Shown here: in pieces, positions 12,082-23,100 of the stretch
Layout of the letters: every line of letters starts with the position of its first letter
How positions within the stretch are numbered: position 1 is the stretch's first letter
NCBI GenBank assembly: GCA_015680685.1
Contig: MNCI01002249.1
Coordinates: forward strand, 520,762 to 584,761
Length of the DNA stretch: 64,000 nucleotides
Source: Gnetum montanum
Taxonomy: Eukaryota; Streptophyta; Gnetopsida; Gnetales; Gnetaceae
Direction of reading: 5' to 3'
Notes under the pieces: generated by a model
Seen by the model: only the letters and a program-made list of their open reading frames with translations
Database searches by the model: none
Told to the model about the DNA's origin: nothing
Position numbers and translations under genes: made by a program

Positions 12082-12705
12082 TCAGTGTCCATTACGACCT
12101 GAGCCGGAGCCATAGCCAGAACCGGAACCATAACCATAGCCGGATCCGCCACCGTTACCGTTACCGCTGCCGCTGCCCTCACCATAACCGCGGCCAGAGC
12201 CCTGGCCACATCCACGACCACCACCGGAACCGGCGCCTTCACCGTATCCACTTCCGCCGCCTTTGCCGTAACCGCGTCCGGAGCCCTCGCCGTAACCGCG
12301 GCCACCGCCGGCACCGGAGCCGGCGTATGACCCGGCGCCGGATCCCGATCCTGAGCCTGCACCGGAGCCCGCAGCTGAGCCGGCGCCTGAGCCTGAACCA
12401 GAGCCCGAGCCGGAACCGGAGCCACTGCCGGAACCGCTGCCGCTGCCGCTGCCGCCGAGACCAACGCCGGCACCTACTCCTGCGCCGATTCCCGCGCCGA
12501 TGCCGCCGAGATCGACGCCGAGATCGCTCCTCCTTTTCATGGTGAGGGTCACGTCCATGTAACGTGCTTGCGCCGTGGCGACGCATGCCCATGCCCATGC
12601 CCATGCAAGCAGCGTCACCGCCATGATCGCTGACACTGACACTGGCACTGGCACTTGCTTCCTTGGCATTGCCATGCTGTTCATGAATTGCAACTGCCAC
12701 TGCAA
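12082..12705 (-). CDS. Glycine-rich secreted protein, probably cell-wall structural
   Basis: A single uninterrupted frame of 207 residues. Residues 1-17 hold several Met; residues 18-45 form a hydrophobic segment with a LLAWAWAWAC core and a small-residue end (VATAQA), a good signal peptide with cleavage likely after residue 45 or 47. The mature part starts with a short charged region (MKRRSD around 56-61), then becomes glycine-rich: IGAGIGAGVGAGVG, a long (SG)n run around 86-107, then GRGYGEGSG and GSGYG repeats to the end. Tyrosines spaced in Gly/Ser blocks are typical of wall glycine-rich proteins that can be cross-linked. The start may be Met1, Met8, Met11 (12675) or Met13; Met11/13 give a more usual signal peptide length. 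GC content and lack of TAG decay set it apart from its surroundings, so it is the best host-gene candidate. Expression is not shown. Frames overlapping it on both strands are low-complexity shadows. Confidence 0.75.
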   Translation of the reverse strand: MQWQLQFMNSMAMPRKQVPVPVSVSAIMAVTLLAWAWAWACVATAQARYMDVTLTMKRRSDLGVDLGGIGAGIGAGVGAGVGLGGSGSGSGSGSGSGSGSGSGSGSGAGSAAGSGAGSGSGSGAGSYAGSGAGGGRGYGEGSGRGYGKGGGSGYGEGAGSGGGRGCGQGSGRGYGEGSGSGNGNGGGSGYGYGSGSGYGSGSGRNGH

Positions 12706-12846
12706 TGGCAGTCTGAGATCCTTCCTTCGTTTTCAAGCTGGAGCTGCAACTGATTGATGCTTGCTATGTTATTCTGGTCCTACTGATTCTGATTGATTGA
12801 TTGCTAATGAGGCTGAGGTGCTGCAGAGTGCTTATCGGTAGATTGT

Positions 12847-12899
12847 TATGTATAGAGATGGAAATATGCAATTCTTCGTGGTGAATGGCGGATCACGTG
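12847..12899 (-). promoter_or_regulatory. Proximal promoter candidates: G-box and weak TATA
   Basis: CACGTG at 12894-12899 reads ACACGTGATC on the minus strand, a G-box/ABRE-like site bound by bZIP or bHLH factors. About 40 bases downstream, minus-strand ctatacata at 12855-12847 is a weak TATA. This would place transcription start about 110 bases before the first Met. Confidence 0.4.
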
Positions 12900-13055
12900 T
12901 CCCGCCATGAACGGTTGCTTTTTGCTTTTGCTTAGTGCGGGTGGCAGACCGCGCACATTAGTGGAGCAGCTGCTGCTGCTGCTATGTGCATGACCGCCCA
13001 CGCAGAAGCTTTGCTGCGTATGTTTTTCTACAACTCTGATCCAGACTGAAATTTG

Positions 13056-13063
13056 TTTATATA
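13056..13063 (-). promoter_or_regulatory. Alternative upstream TATA box
   Basis: TTTATATA on the plus strand gives TATATAAA on the minus strand, a better TATA match than the proximal one. Using it would give a 5' UTR of roughly 320 bases containing the G-box. Transcript data would decide. Confidence 0.35.
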
Positions 13064-13099
13064 ATAAAGTTTGTGAATGTCACGACTGTGCGCAACCGA

Positions 13100-15106
13100 C
13101 AAGCAGAAGCTGATCCGTAAGTGGGCTGCCGGCGGCCACTAGCAGCTTAAACAAAGCATTCTATCCTTGTTTGGAAATACATGGTTTCCGGAATGATCCA
13201 ATTATCATTTCATGTTGAGTTTATCCATCCAAATCGGTTCAATATGTACGTAGTTAGATCGGGAATGAAGTCGCTGAACTACAAATGGTTTCTGCTACAC
13301 AATGAGTATTCGTAAACTCTCCCGCGTATGGTCGTGGAAATGAAATTGTGAGAGAAAGACACCTGCATCATCACCCCGGAATCACAGCTCATCCCGCTAT
13401 TAAACGGTCCTAGGAGGGTTGTAGAATGATCGAAAGCTTTAAGTTGGAGAATGATCAAAAGCTTAAGCCATTAGGGTGGTTTCACTCCAGTCCAACAAAA
13501 GCTTGAACTCATGAAAGAAAAATAAAAGCTTTTTTTACTTAACCTTTCAATATTTTTCCAAAGTTTGAGTCAACTCCCAAACAATGCATCCACATAACAT
13601 AGTAAATTTCAAGCTTAGAATCATAAATCTTTAGACTTACTTTGAAAGTATACAAAGCTTTGAAATCTTTTGCTATCCCTCACTTGCAATTATTCATATA
13701 AATGAGATCCAAATATTTAAAAGAATTTACTATTTTCATATTAGTACATCAAAATGGAAGTTATAATAGGTATTTCTTGTACCCTAGATCATCAATTTAC
13801 TTTTATCTATATTTACTTGAAGACTAGATGAGTGGTAGTAATTTCTAAAATGCAAGTTTAAAGTGGTGTTTATTGCATCTACCAAAGTTCTATGTAATTT
13901 TTTGCTTCATAATTTTCTTCCAACCTAAGTTCTACCTCATCATTATTTTAGGGTATATAGTTAAAAAGTTAATTATTTGCTAACTAGAGGTGGCTCAATT
14001 AATTAGCTTATGGTCAATGCAAATAAAAGGTTGTCAAACTTGAGATATCTTAATTAATGTTCTATGTAAGTTCTATTGAAGTATCATATTACCTATATGG
14101 CTTGGTGATACAAATAGTTAGATTTGAACACCTCCACATTTCTCTTTCCCTTAAAACTTGAGGCACAACTAGGTAGCACAACTAGGTATGAGATGAAAAA
14201 GATGATTTTCTACAAAATTAGTTAGCACAAATTAGGCATGACTTAAGGGCTACCAACTTTTAATTGGGACATGACCTAAATGTTATTGCAACGTTAGTGC
14301 ATCATGAGTACTTGAAATGATAGAATTTGGCTTAGTTTCAAAGATTGATAGTAGTGTTAGCTAAACTAGTGCTAGTGCACCTCTAATGAGAAATTTGCAA
14401 AAACCTCACCAACTTTTTGAGCTCTACTTGGGCACTAGCTTTGGAAATAAAAATGTATTTCTAACTCTATGGTTGTAGTATAGTGCTAATTAATCATGTT
14501 CGTGGTGAGGTAGTGGTGAGCTATAAATTTCTCATTTCTTATATTTTCAAGCTATTATTATTATTGTGCTGTGCAAGTCATCTTTTTCATGTTTACTTTA
14601 TATAAATAATGTTTTACTCTTTCTTGTCATCTAGTGAAGGAAGAAAATAAAAGAAAATATGAAAAGTTTTTATAAGAATTGATGGATGGATGCACTTGTT
14701 AATGGTCCCAATTCTAACCTTTTTCTCTTATTTTATTCATTAATTTTGGTGTGGATTGTCTTTGAGTATCCACTAACATGGCCCCATTGTTTTTGCATAA
14801 ATATCAAGGCCATATGATGATGTAACACTTTGGAAAAACTAGTAAGTGGGTTTATGTTTTAATGTGAAAAGTTATCTCATTGCATCTTTGGGTTGTGCTT
14901 TTCTTGTTACCAGTTCACAAATACATGTTAGTTGGTTATTCTTTATAATTGCAAAATAGTTCAACAATGAGTGTTACCTTAGAGGTAAGACTCTTAATTT
15001 GGAAGTTCCAAGTCATGGGTTTGATTTTGGTAGGCAATGTTAAGTTATAAAGTTCTATTTGCACTATATACCTGGGGATGTACCTATGTTTTAATAATTA
15101 TTTTGG
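13100..15106. other. Non-coding flank between the gene and element A
   Basis: No coding signal. The first 350 bases keep gene-like base composition; beyond about 13450 it is AT-rich. Small direct repeats occur at 13421-13463 (agaatgatc.aaagctt twice) and at 14162-14190 (gcacaactaggta twice). Confidence 0.5.
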
Positions 15107-15111
15107 GTTTC

Positions 15112-15976
15112 TGATAAATTTTGTTTTTCATATGCTCCGATATTGGAGTGGCTGCGATATTAGGTACACAATATCAGGTATGTGATATTGTAGCCCAAGA
15201 TGCGATATTGTACATTTGATATCACAGGGTTACTCTTGGGTCTATAAATACAGCCCCTGGGCACATAATTGAGAGTGGTTTTGGCAGTCAAGTAGTAGAA
15301 CTCTTGTAGTTTGTCCATTTGAGAGTTAGAATATTTTCCAAGTGCCCATAGTAAGAGGTCTAAGTGTGATCAGATCTTTATTCAAGCATTGATGTACTTG
15401 AACACACCATTGTGTTGGCAATAAAGATGAGCTATTTAATTCACCTTGCAACACTTGAGACTTTCTTTCTTATGCATTTATATATTGTGATTTCATTCAG
15501 TTTACATTAATGTTGTTCATTCGACAATTAATTTTGATTCATTAAGCAACTAATCAAAATACACAAGCACGACCCCTTCGAACATACGTGTGAACACTTG
15601 GTAGCTTAGAAATGGTTAGCATTTGATAACCCAATAGTATTTACACAAAGTTCAAGATGTGTTTGGGAAGTGGGAATGGTTACTTATGTTAGGCTAGATT
15701 AGATCATACTTTTTAGCACTTAATCTCTCTCACTTTCATTCTTGTTCTAGGTAAGTAAATTGATAAAACAAAAATAATAAAAATCTTACACTTCAGTCAC
15801 ATTTGACCATACAATTACATTGCACAAGTGGGACTGGAAAGACAATGAATGAACAACACACACACATTGTTTAGCTCTAGCGTACTTGGTAATTAAAGTC
15901 TATGGAATTCGACCAGATTGCACATGAATGCTTGTGATTCATATGGTTGGGTGTAGGGGTACCTCGTTGCTCATCA
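15112..15976 (+). repeat. 5' LTR of element A
   Basis: 865 bp, beginning tgataaatt and ending ctcatca, followed directly by the primer site. It holds the U3 palindrome array, TATAAATA at 15243-15250, an R region with an aataaa-like cag tggcaataaagatg block near 15416-15430, and the U5 block that ends all sister LTRs in the window. Confidence 0.93.
15139..15250 (+). promoter_or_regulatory. U3 palindrome array and TATA box of element A
   Basis: Boxes of GATATC or one-step decayed forms start at 15139, 15156, 15170, 15184, 15204 and 15218 (intervals 17, 14, 14, 20, 14). TATAAATA begins 25 bases after the last box start. Unmutated boxes elsewhere read GCGATATCGC, a 10-bp palindrome. Confidence 0.65.
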
Positions 15977-15996
15977 TTGGTGCCGTTGCCGAGGAC
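15977..15996 (+). other. Primer binding site, tRNA-Asp type
   Basis: ttggtgccgttgccgaggac differs from the complement of the 3' end of plant tRNA-Asp (TGGCGCCGTTGCCGGGGA) only by one C to T and one G to A. It directly follows the LTR. Confidence 0.85.
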
Positions 15997-16177
15997 TTTA
16001 GTTCTACATGTGCTATCTAAACCGAGTGAAACTTAGTAATCTTGTTGTGCAAACCCTAAGAGTCAAATCTTACAAAATTAAAAATTAGAATTATAATTAA
16101 ATTAAACCTTAACTGCACACTGCTTATAAGTTCATTAACATAAAATTTCTTCTTCTCACAAGAGCTTATCTCCACCT

Positions 16178-18600
16178 AGGGTAGACTAGGTGCCTCAGCA
16201 ATACCAGGTGGTATATGGTCATCCTGATGAGTATGTACTGGACTTCACCTTCATCTTGCATCAAGATGAAATGTTGCAGTGGCATGACATGGAAGGTAAC
16301 ATTGTGTTGCCACTTGATCAATCTGTTCTAGTGATGTTCTAGCTAATGCTCGCATGACATGGCTTCAACATATTCATGGAGAGTACGAGATGTGAGATCC
16401 TGATTTAAGGGATTATCATCCCACTGAAGCACAAAGGTTAAGGGATCATTAGCTAGAGCATCAACACAAGCTTGTGAAGGGCAAGGGGTTAAACACTTTT
16501 CCACCTCTGCTTGGCCCATTAGATAGAGGCAACTGCTTCTTTAGTGATTCTCCTCTCTTTGACTTTGTTCAAGGGGCCCTCGACCAAAACATGCAATCCA
16601 CAATTCATAATCCATGTTCTGTTTAGAATGGATCCAATGAAAAAAATGGATTTGGAGAGGAAAGTCATGATAAGGGGGGGAAAATGAGGTCACAATCGTG
16701 ATTGTGGTCGTGAGCATCAAAGAAAGGGTGATAGGCATTAGCACGAAGCAAGTTCTCCTTCCTCTTCCCCTCTATCATCATCTTCTTCTTCTTCATCTAG
16801 TTCAGATCGTGGCCACAGAGGGAATAATCATGATGGAGGTGAATGATGGGACTAGAATAATAGAAGGGACCATTGAGACAATCATGACCAGAGGCATGGG
16901 CAATCCAGAGAGACCCATCATCAAGAAAGAAGGGCTAGTAGAGTACATCATAGGCATCGTCACCATGGCCTTAATGAACCTCTACTTGCCACTTGAGGCA
17001 TGTTAAACATTGCAGAGGCCATGAGGATTCCAACAAGGCATGTAAATGATAGCAGAATAAAGAGGCTGGACATGAAGAACATCTCTCAATTTGAGGGAGG
17101 ATACGATGCTGATTCGCAAAATCATCTCTAGGCCTTCCAAGATGCATGTGCCTTGTAGAATATTGAGAATGATGAGTAGAAGCTAAAATTATTTTCAAGG
17201 ACACTCATAAAGGAAGTAGAAAATTGGTACTAATCCTTGGAACCAGAATTAATCAGGTGATGGAGTACAATGTTGGAATTATTCAATGACAAATATCGAA
17301 CATACTCTTAAGTGTCCAATCTAAGGAAGTAGATCCAAGGGTGGAAACAAGGAAACCATGAGCCCTTGGATATCACTATTGGCTGATACTATTCTCTACT
17401 GCATAAGTGTCCTGACCATGGATACTCTTAGCTTGATCAACTTCACTATATCATAGACGGGTTGCATTCTAAAACAAGGAAAACCCTTGGCATCTATGCC
17501 CAAGGGAGATTGATAGAGTTAAGCACTTGTTGGATCCAAAAATTAATTAAGTAGGTAGCTAAGGAGGAGGAAGAATTGAGAAAGTGAGAAAGTGTATAGG
17601 AATACAATAGGGAACCTTCTATTCACAAAAGGGGGCTTTGATTTTGTGATAATGAGGATGAATTAACCAGAGATGAGGTGGCTAATTAGAAAACCTTACC
17701 ACTCTAGAAATTGCAATCTAAAATCATAGCTAAGTTTGACCAATTATGGGACCCTATGGACAATAATTTTCAGGTTGTCTTAAAATTTGTTGAAGAGTCC
17801 AAGGAGCAAAGTCATGAGTGTGAGCATCAAAGACGTAAGGAAGTTGAATGTGCTATATCTAAGGGTAAGGGTAAAATGGCTATGATAGAGAGGGATATGG
17901 ATAGTGACTTAGATGATGATGGTGGATGTAACATCTACCAGTATGAACATCCTAAAGGACGTTGCCCAGGTGTGTCACACTTGTAGGAATCTGGGGTGTA
18001 TGCCTTACATCCACGACTTGCACAAAGGCAAATAAAAGATTGCCTTATCCACAAGGCAATGCTTGATAGTTCCACCAACCACAATAGTACTATCCAAGTG
18101 GAACTCCATCACAACCCTATGAATTGTATCAGTAGTGGTAGCAACCACAATCGTGGGTGTTGGCACCTTCAAGACAGTAGTACCCTTACTGGTAACTAGA
18201 TCCCTATGGTTACTTTGTTAAACAACCTTCATCTCCACAGGACTCCTCTAGTCATATTGTTGCTTACCAACCTTCCCACTACCTTCCTAAAGTATACCAA
18301 TCACCCTATCCAAGGAGGGATGTCACTTACTATCCTCATGCTCCTCCTGTCCCTACACCTACTCCTCAGTCTCTTGCACAACTACCACCTACTCCATCCA
18401 TGTAGGGTGAATTACCTACCCAACCACAGCAAAGAAATGCTACGAGGATGGTTAATCTATAATCGGTTAACCCACTAAGAGGGTTGGAACCATGGACAAA
18501 GAGAAGACCCTTCTTCTAACCTCGTAGTCCACCAAAGCTCTCATACACATCAATGGTTGGTAACCCTACTCCTCCACCTTCCCTTGTCTCACCTTTATTC
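16178..18600 (+). pseudogene. gag of element A
   Basis: Degenerate gag read across frames. The N-terminal part has a VVYGHPDEYVLDFTF-like stretch; the centre (about 17050-17520) is the capsid-like retrotransposon gag domain with RIKRLDMKN, FEGGYDAD, ENWY.SLEPE and MLELFNDKYRTYS blocks; then an acidic/basic region (open piece 17711-17986), a DDDGGCNIYQYEHPKGRCP motif, and a proline-rich tail (near 18290-18420) before protease. No standard CCHC knuckle was seen. Where element B has Gln codons, A has TAG, for example 17330 versus 31149. Inactive. Confidence 0.85.
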
Positions 18601-18642
18601 AAGTCCCCTTCAAACCAAAATTCCTCTTGAATCCATACTGTA

Positions 18643-19230
18643 ATGCTAACCCATGCTGTAATTGACTGGATTCGAGCTGGTAACCTACCTAGGAAGTTAG
18701 CTGATCTTGGGAGTCCCCTGGTATATTTGAAAATTGCTAGGAATGAGCTTTGTAAAGCTCTTCTTGACTCTGGTTTTAGTGTTAATTTGATCTCGCATGA
18801 GATGTACATAATATGGAATCTTCCTTCCTTGAAGAAGAGTAACATCCGGTTGGAACTGGTGGACTAGTCCATCATTGTTCCATTGGGACTAGTGGAAGAC
18901 ATTGTAACCACTGTTTATGGGTGGTCATATCCCAACGACTTCCTAGTAATCAAGGTGGAGAACTGCAAGGGGGAATTTCCAATTATTATGGGAAGGGTGT
19001 GGTTAAGCATCATTAATGTCAAAATGGACATTAGAGATATTTCCTTGGAGATATCTAAGGAAAATGAATTTGGAAAGATTGAGAAGAAGATTTTTCCATG
19101 TATTGCGTACAATGATTTAGGATGCCATTGTGTGTAGAAGTTATAGTTAGTGAAGCGAACATCTATCTCTACATGTAAGTAGTATGCACCAGAAGCTAAA
19201 ATCCAAATATGTCTATACACAATAGCCATA
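18643..19230 (+). pseudogene. Retropepsin (protease) of element A
   Basis: Open pieces 18643-18867 and 18883-19137. The active-site motif is present as LLDSGFSVNLIS near 18755-18790, so the catalytic Asp-Ser-Gly remains. A flap-like region and VVYGWSYPNDFLVIKV-type strand follow in the next piece. A TAG at 18865 interrupts it where B reads CAG. It would cleave the Gag-Pol polyprotein in an active element. Confidence 0.8.
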
Positions 19231-19389
19231 AAACAAGAAGGTACCTAGTGGCTAACAGCTGATTCTACAATAGTACATTGTGCATGGAACCTACTAAGGG
19301 CCTAATGTATGAATATGTTGCAAGTATGGATGAATTTGAGCAAGTTCATCAGCAGCTCTCTGAAGGAGCAAATGATGATGTCAATTAGG

Positions 19390-22317
19390 GAGAGTTGAAA
19401 ATTCCTGACAATTTTAAACAAGAGCCCCTTGAATTGAAGATACTATTGGCTGGAATGGAGCATGTGTTCTTGAAAAATGGAAGGTCAGTCATTATTAATG
19501 TCAAGCCTATTGCGGAACAAAAGAAAATGTTGATGAAGTTTGTGAAAAAATGGTCAGCAACTTTTGCTTGGTCATATTCCAAGCTCACTAGTATAGATTC
19601 AAGAATATGCTAGCACCAGATATACACTGACCCTGCCGTTAAGCTAAAATGACAGTCGCAACGATGTTTGAATCCCAAGTTAAAGTAGATTGTTAAATAG
19701 AAGATTGAATAGCTTCTCAAGGTGAGATTCATTTACCCATCACAGACAGTGAGTGGGTCAATCCACTCATGATCATGGCCAAGAAAGGAGGCAAATGATG
19801 GGTGTGCATCAAATTTTGGTTGCTCAACATGGAAACTTTCAAAGATCATTTCCATTGCCTTTTGTTGACCAAGCGCTGGACACCATTTCTAGGAACAACT
19901 ATTAGAACTTTCTAGATGGTTATAGTGGTTACAACTAAATCCAGATTGCACTAGAGGACTAGGCAAAGAAAACTTTCACAAGTTGTTGGGGGACTTTTTC
20001 TTACCATCATATGCCATTCAATCTATATAATGCCCCAACAACAAATTGGTAGTGGGGTAGAAGTCTTCATGGATGAATTTTCTACCTACGAAGCTATGTT
20101 TGAGCAAGCCTTGGACCATCTTGAGTAGGTGTTGAAGAGATGTGTCGAAAAAAACCTCCAGCTCAATTGGAAAAAGAGCCATCTTATGGTCCAGGAAGGC
20201 ATATTATTGGGGCACCGTATCTCAAAACTAGGAATTGAGGTAGACCTTGAAAAATAAGGGTCATCTAAGGAATGACCTGTCAACCTAAAACAGTTAAAGA
20301 AGTGTGGTTATTCCTTGGTAATACTAGCTGCTACCTGCGCTTCATCAAGAATTTTTCCAAAATCACCAAGCTATTGGTGGAATTGATAAAGAAGGGTGCA
20401 TCATTCATCTAGACCCTTGCATGTGAAACAACATTTCAACAACTAAAGTAGAAGCTTGTTGAAACCCCCATTCTACAAGCACCTGCTTAGTCTAGACCAT
20501 TTCATGTGATGACTAATGCATCAAATTATGCTTTGGGGGTAGTGCTTACGTAGATGGATGATCAAAAATGTCCATATTATGTTCACTATGCAAGCTAAAG
20601 TATTGCAGGTGCACAGTTGAACTACACCACCACAAAAAATGAGTTGATGACAGTGGTGTTCGCATTAGAGAAGTTCAGGCACTATATGCTTGGCTATAAA
20701 GTGTTTATGCACACAAATCATAGTGCCATCTGATTTCTCATGAATAAACCAATAGTAAGTCCTTGTGTCATACAGTGGATCATGATTTTTCAAGAGTTTG
20801 ATCTCATGATGGTAGATCAAAAAGGTGTGAAGAATGTGGTCGTTGACCACTTATCAAGGCTAAGATGGGACGACAAGGAGAAAGAGAGCTCCTTATTTGA
20901 TTAGTTCCTTGACAAATCTCTCCTTGTAGGGGCTATTAATGCACAAATGCCCAATAAATCAAAATGGTATGACACCATCCTCACTTATCTAGTCAAGCAA
21001 GAACTACTGCAAGGGATGGACACTAGAAAGAAACAACAATTTCTTTACCAAGTCGAGCACTTCATAGAAATTAATGGGAACCTTTACAAAGTCTATCTTG
21101 ATGACCTAGTATGCTAGTGTGTCCTTGATATGGATCAACTGTGCATTCTCCAAGATTCTCATGAAGGCCTTTATAGGGGCCATTATGTTGGGAGACACAC
21201 AACCATAAAAATCCTCATGGTAGGATATTACTGGCCAATAATATTTAGGGATGCACACCAATTCATCTATGCTTGTGTTCAATGTCAGAGGGATGGTGGA
21301 ATAACAACTTGAATGGAGGGGCCATAATAATGGATTCAACCTCTCAAACCATTCAATATTTGGAGCATTAACATTATGGATCCCATCACACTTTTGTCAA
21401 ATGGAAAGGCATATATCATAGTTGTAGTTGACTATTGCACTAAGTGGGCAGAAGCAGCAATCATCTCCGACTGTACATCCACTACTGCTGCTTGGTTTGT
21501 ATAAAAAAATGTTGTAAATAGGTTTGGTGTGCCTCATGCATTAATTTCTAATAGTGGAACTTATTTTACAAGTGCCACTTTTCAAAAACTTATGTAGTGC
21601 TTGGGGGTTGAGCACAAACTCACAACACCATATCACCCCCAAGCCAATGGTCAAACTGAGGTGACTAATTAGGAGATTACAAAAATTCTAACGTTCACCA
21701 TTAGCAAATACCAAAGGGATTGGAGCACTAAATTAAATGATGCCCTTTGGGCCTATCACTCCACATGGAAGCTTCTCATAGGTTATTCTCCCTAGGAGCT
21801 CGTGTACGGAAAACTACCAACACTACCTATCTGATTTGAGCTTTGTACACTCTCTACAGCCTATGATCTTGACCTAAATCTAAGTCTAGCATAAAAAGAA
21901 CAATTAATAAACCTCAAATTGCTAGATGAAAATTGGTTAATAGCCCTATCATCTAATGAAACACATAAGACATTCAACAAGGAACGCCATGACTTCAAAA
22001 CAAGAAAAGTTAAGTTTCAACCAAGTGACAAGGTCCTCTATTGGAATCCTACACACGTACCCCAATGAACCAAATTTTAAACATTGTGGAAAGGACCTTA
22101 CATTATTGATGAGACTTTTCCTTTTGAGGCCATTATTATCTATAAACATGATAGCCTAGACAAGAAACAATTAGTCAACATCCAACAAGTGAAACCTATC
22201 CATGAGACCAAGCTAATAAACTCAACAGACACCTCCACAAATGGACAACCACACTCAATCTTTCAGATCTCCCCCTTCCAAATTAGTCATCGGGGAGATG
22301 GCCACCCATACTAACAC
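19390..22317 (+). pseudogene. Reverse transcriptase, RNase H and integrase of element A
   Basis: RT (about 19610-20290) shows LDGYSGYN-like sequence near 19910-19935 and VFMDEFSTYE near 20071-20100; the second catalytic Asp is Glu. The connection and RNase H follow, with TNASNYALGVVLT near 20512-20550 and LNYTTTKNELMTVVFALEKF near 20620-20680. Integrase has the HHCC zinc domain (HEGLYRGHYVGRH...CVQCQ, 21160-21292), a first Asp in VVVDYCTKW near 21425-21450, the second Asp changed to Asn (ISNSGTYF, near 21541-21565), and the ANGQTEVTN Glu block near 21641-21670. The last piece 22084-22314 is the C-terminal domain. At least a dozen stops; two catalytic residues lost. Confidence 0.9.
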
Positions 22318-22329
22318 TTTATGTGGCTT

Positions 22330-22440
22330 CTCAGTCTTTTGACATTTTTGTTTTACACATTTTTGGTTTTATAACTTTTTGTTTTCATATTCTTTGTTTT
22401 ACATATTTTTTTTTAGGTTATTGATCTTTTCTCAGTTTTT
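22330..22440 (+). repeat. T-rich short repeats after integrase, element A
   Basis: Irregular units of the tttttgttttacaca kind follow the integrase stop. The same block, more regular, follows pol in B (33295-33475) and in weaker form D (60560-60680). Confidence 0.6.
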
Positions 22441-22937
22441 GTTTTACAAAATCATTAATATAGTTGATATTTATTGCATAATATTTTACTTCTTTTATGT
22501 TTTCTTATGTTTGATATGTTTCTCTAGTCTTTCTACTAATAAGGTGTTAGGTACAATGGTGATGTGCTACTTAATGGTGGTATGTTTCATTTGTAATTTG
22601 ATTGTTGATGTCTGGTTTTTAACTTTGAATGTTATTACTAACAATTGGGACATGGTTTCTTTTCATGTAGTAGGCAGTGAGTCCAAATCATCCACCGATC
22701 CACATATTCTATGGTTTTCCTTATTTTGGAAACATGCAGTTCCTTTTTCATTAATGCAACTTTAATAAATTGGTGACTTGTGTAGTTTCTAGAATTGGAA
22801 AGGAATCAAAGGTTTGGACAAGATGTGTTTTCAAAAGGATGTGGTATTCTTTGTGCTTTTCTATTTTCCTATGTGCAGGTGTGTTCTCGTGAACTTCTCA
22901 TTGTTTTGTATCATTCCACAACAAGAAGTCAAATAAG

Positions 22938-23100
22938 TCTTTGCATGGTGTGATCCTCATTGAAAAAAAAAAGAGAGAACAAATGAGGATTCAAAGCACA
23001 CCCCTTGGACAAAATAAATGTGAAAATGCATGGGTCTTTGCATGGTGTGGTTCCCATTCAAACAAAAAAAACATGGGAATTCAAAGCACACCCCTTAGAC
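22938..23100 (+). ncRNA. Duplicated conserved stem-loop in the 3' non-coding region of A
   Basis: Two tandem copies. Copy 1 (22938-23010): arms ATCCTCATT 22953-22961 and AATGAGGAT 22982-22990, a perfect 9-bp stem with a purine loop. Copy 2 (23035-23100): TTCCCAT 23051-23057 and ATGGGAA 23073-23079. Both are framed by tctttgcatggtgtg and tcaaagcacaccccttg/a. Arms differ between copies but stay complementary. A structural element of the genomic RNA (export, packaging or stability) is an inference. Confidence 0.55.

Noticed and set aside
12239-12736. Arg-rich 165-residue frame and Ala/Val/Pro-rich frame at 12045-12473, minus strand
   Set aside because: Both are other-frame readings of the hexamer repeats of the glycine-rich protein gene; the frame with the signal peptide is the better gene.
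22379-22765. 128-residue hydrophobic frame after integrase in A as an env-like gene
   Set aside because: It lies in the T-rich block, has no signal or conserved counterpart in B or D, and its hydrophobicity comes from poly-T.
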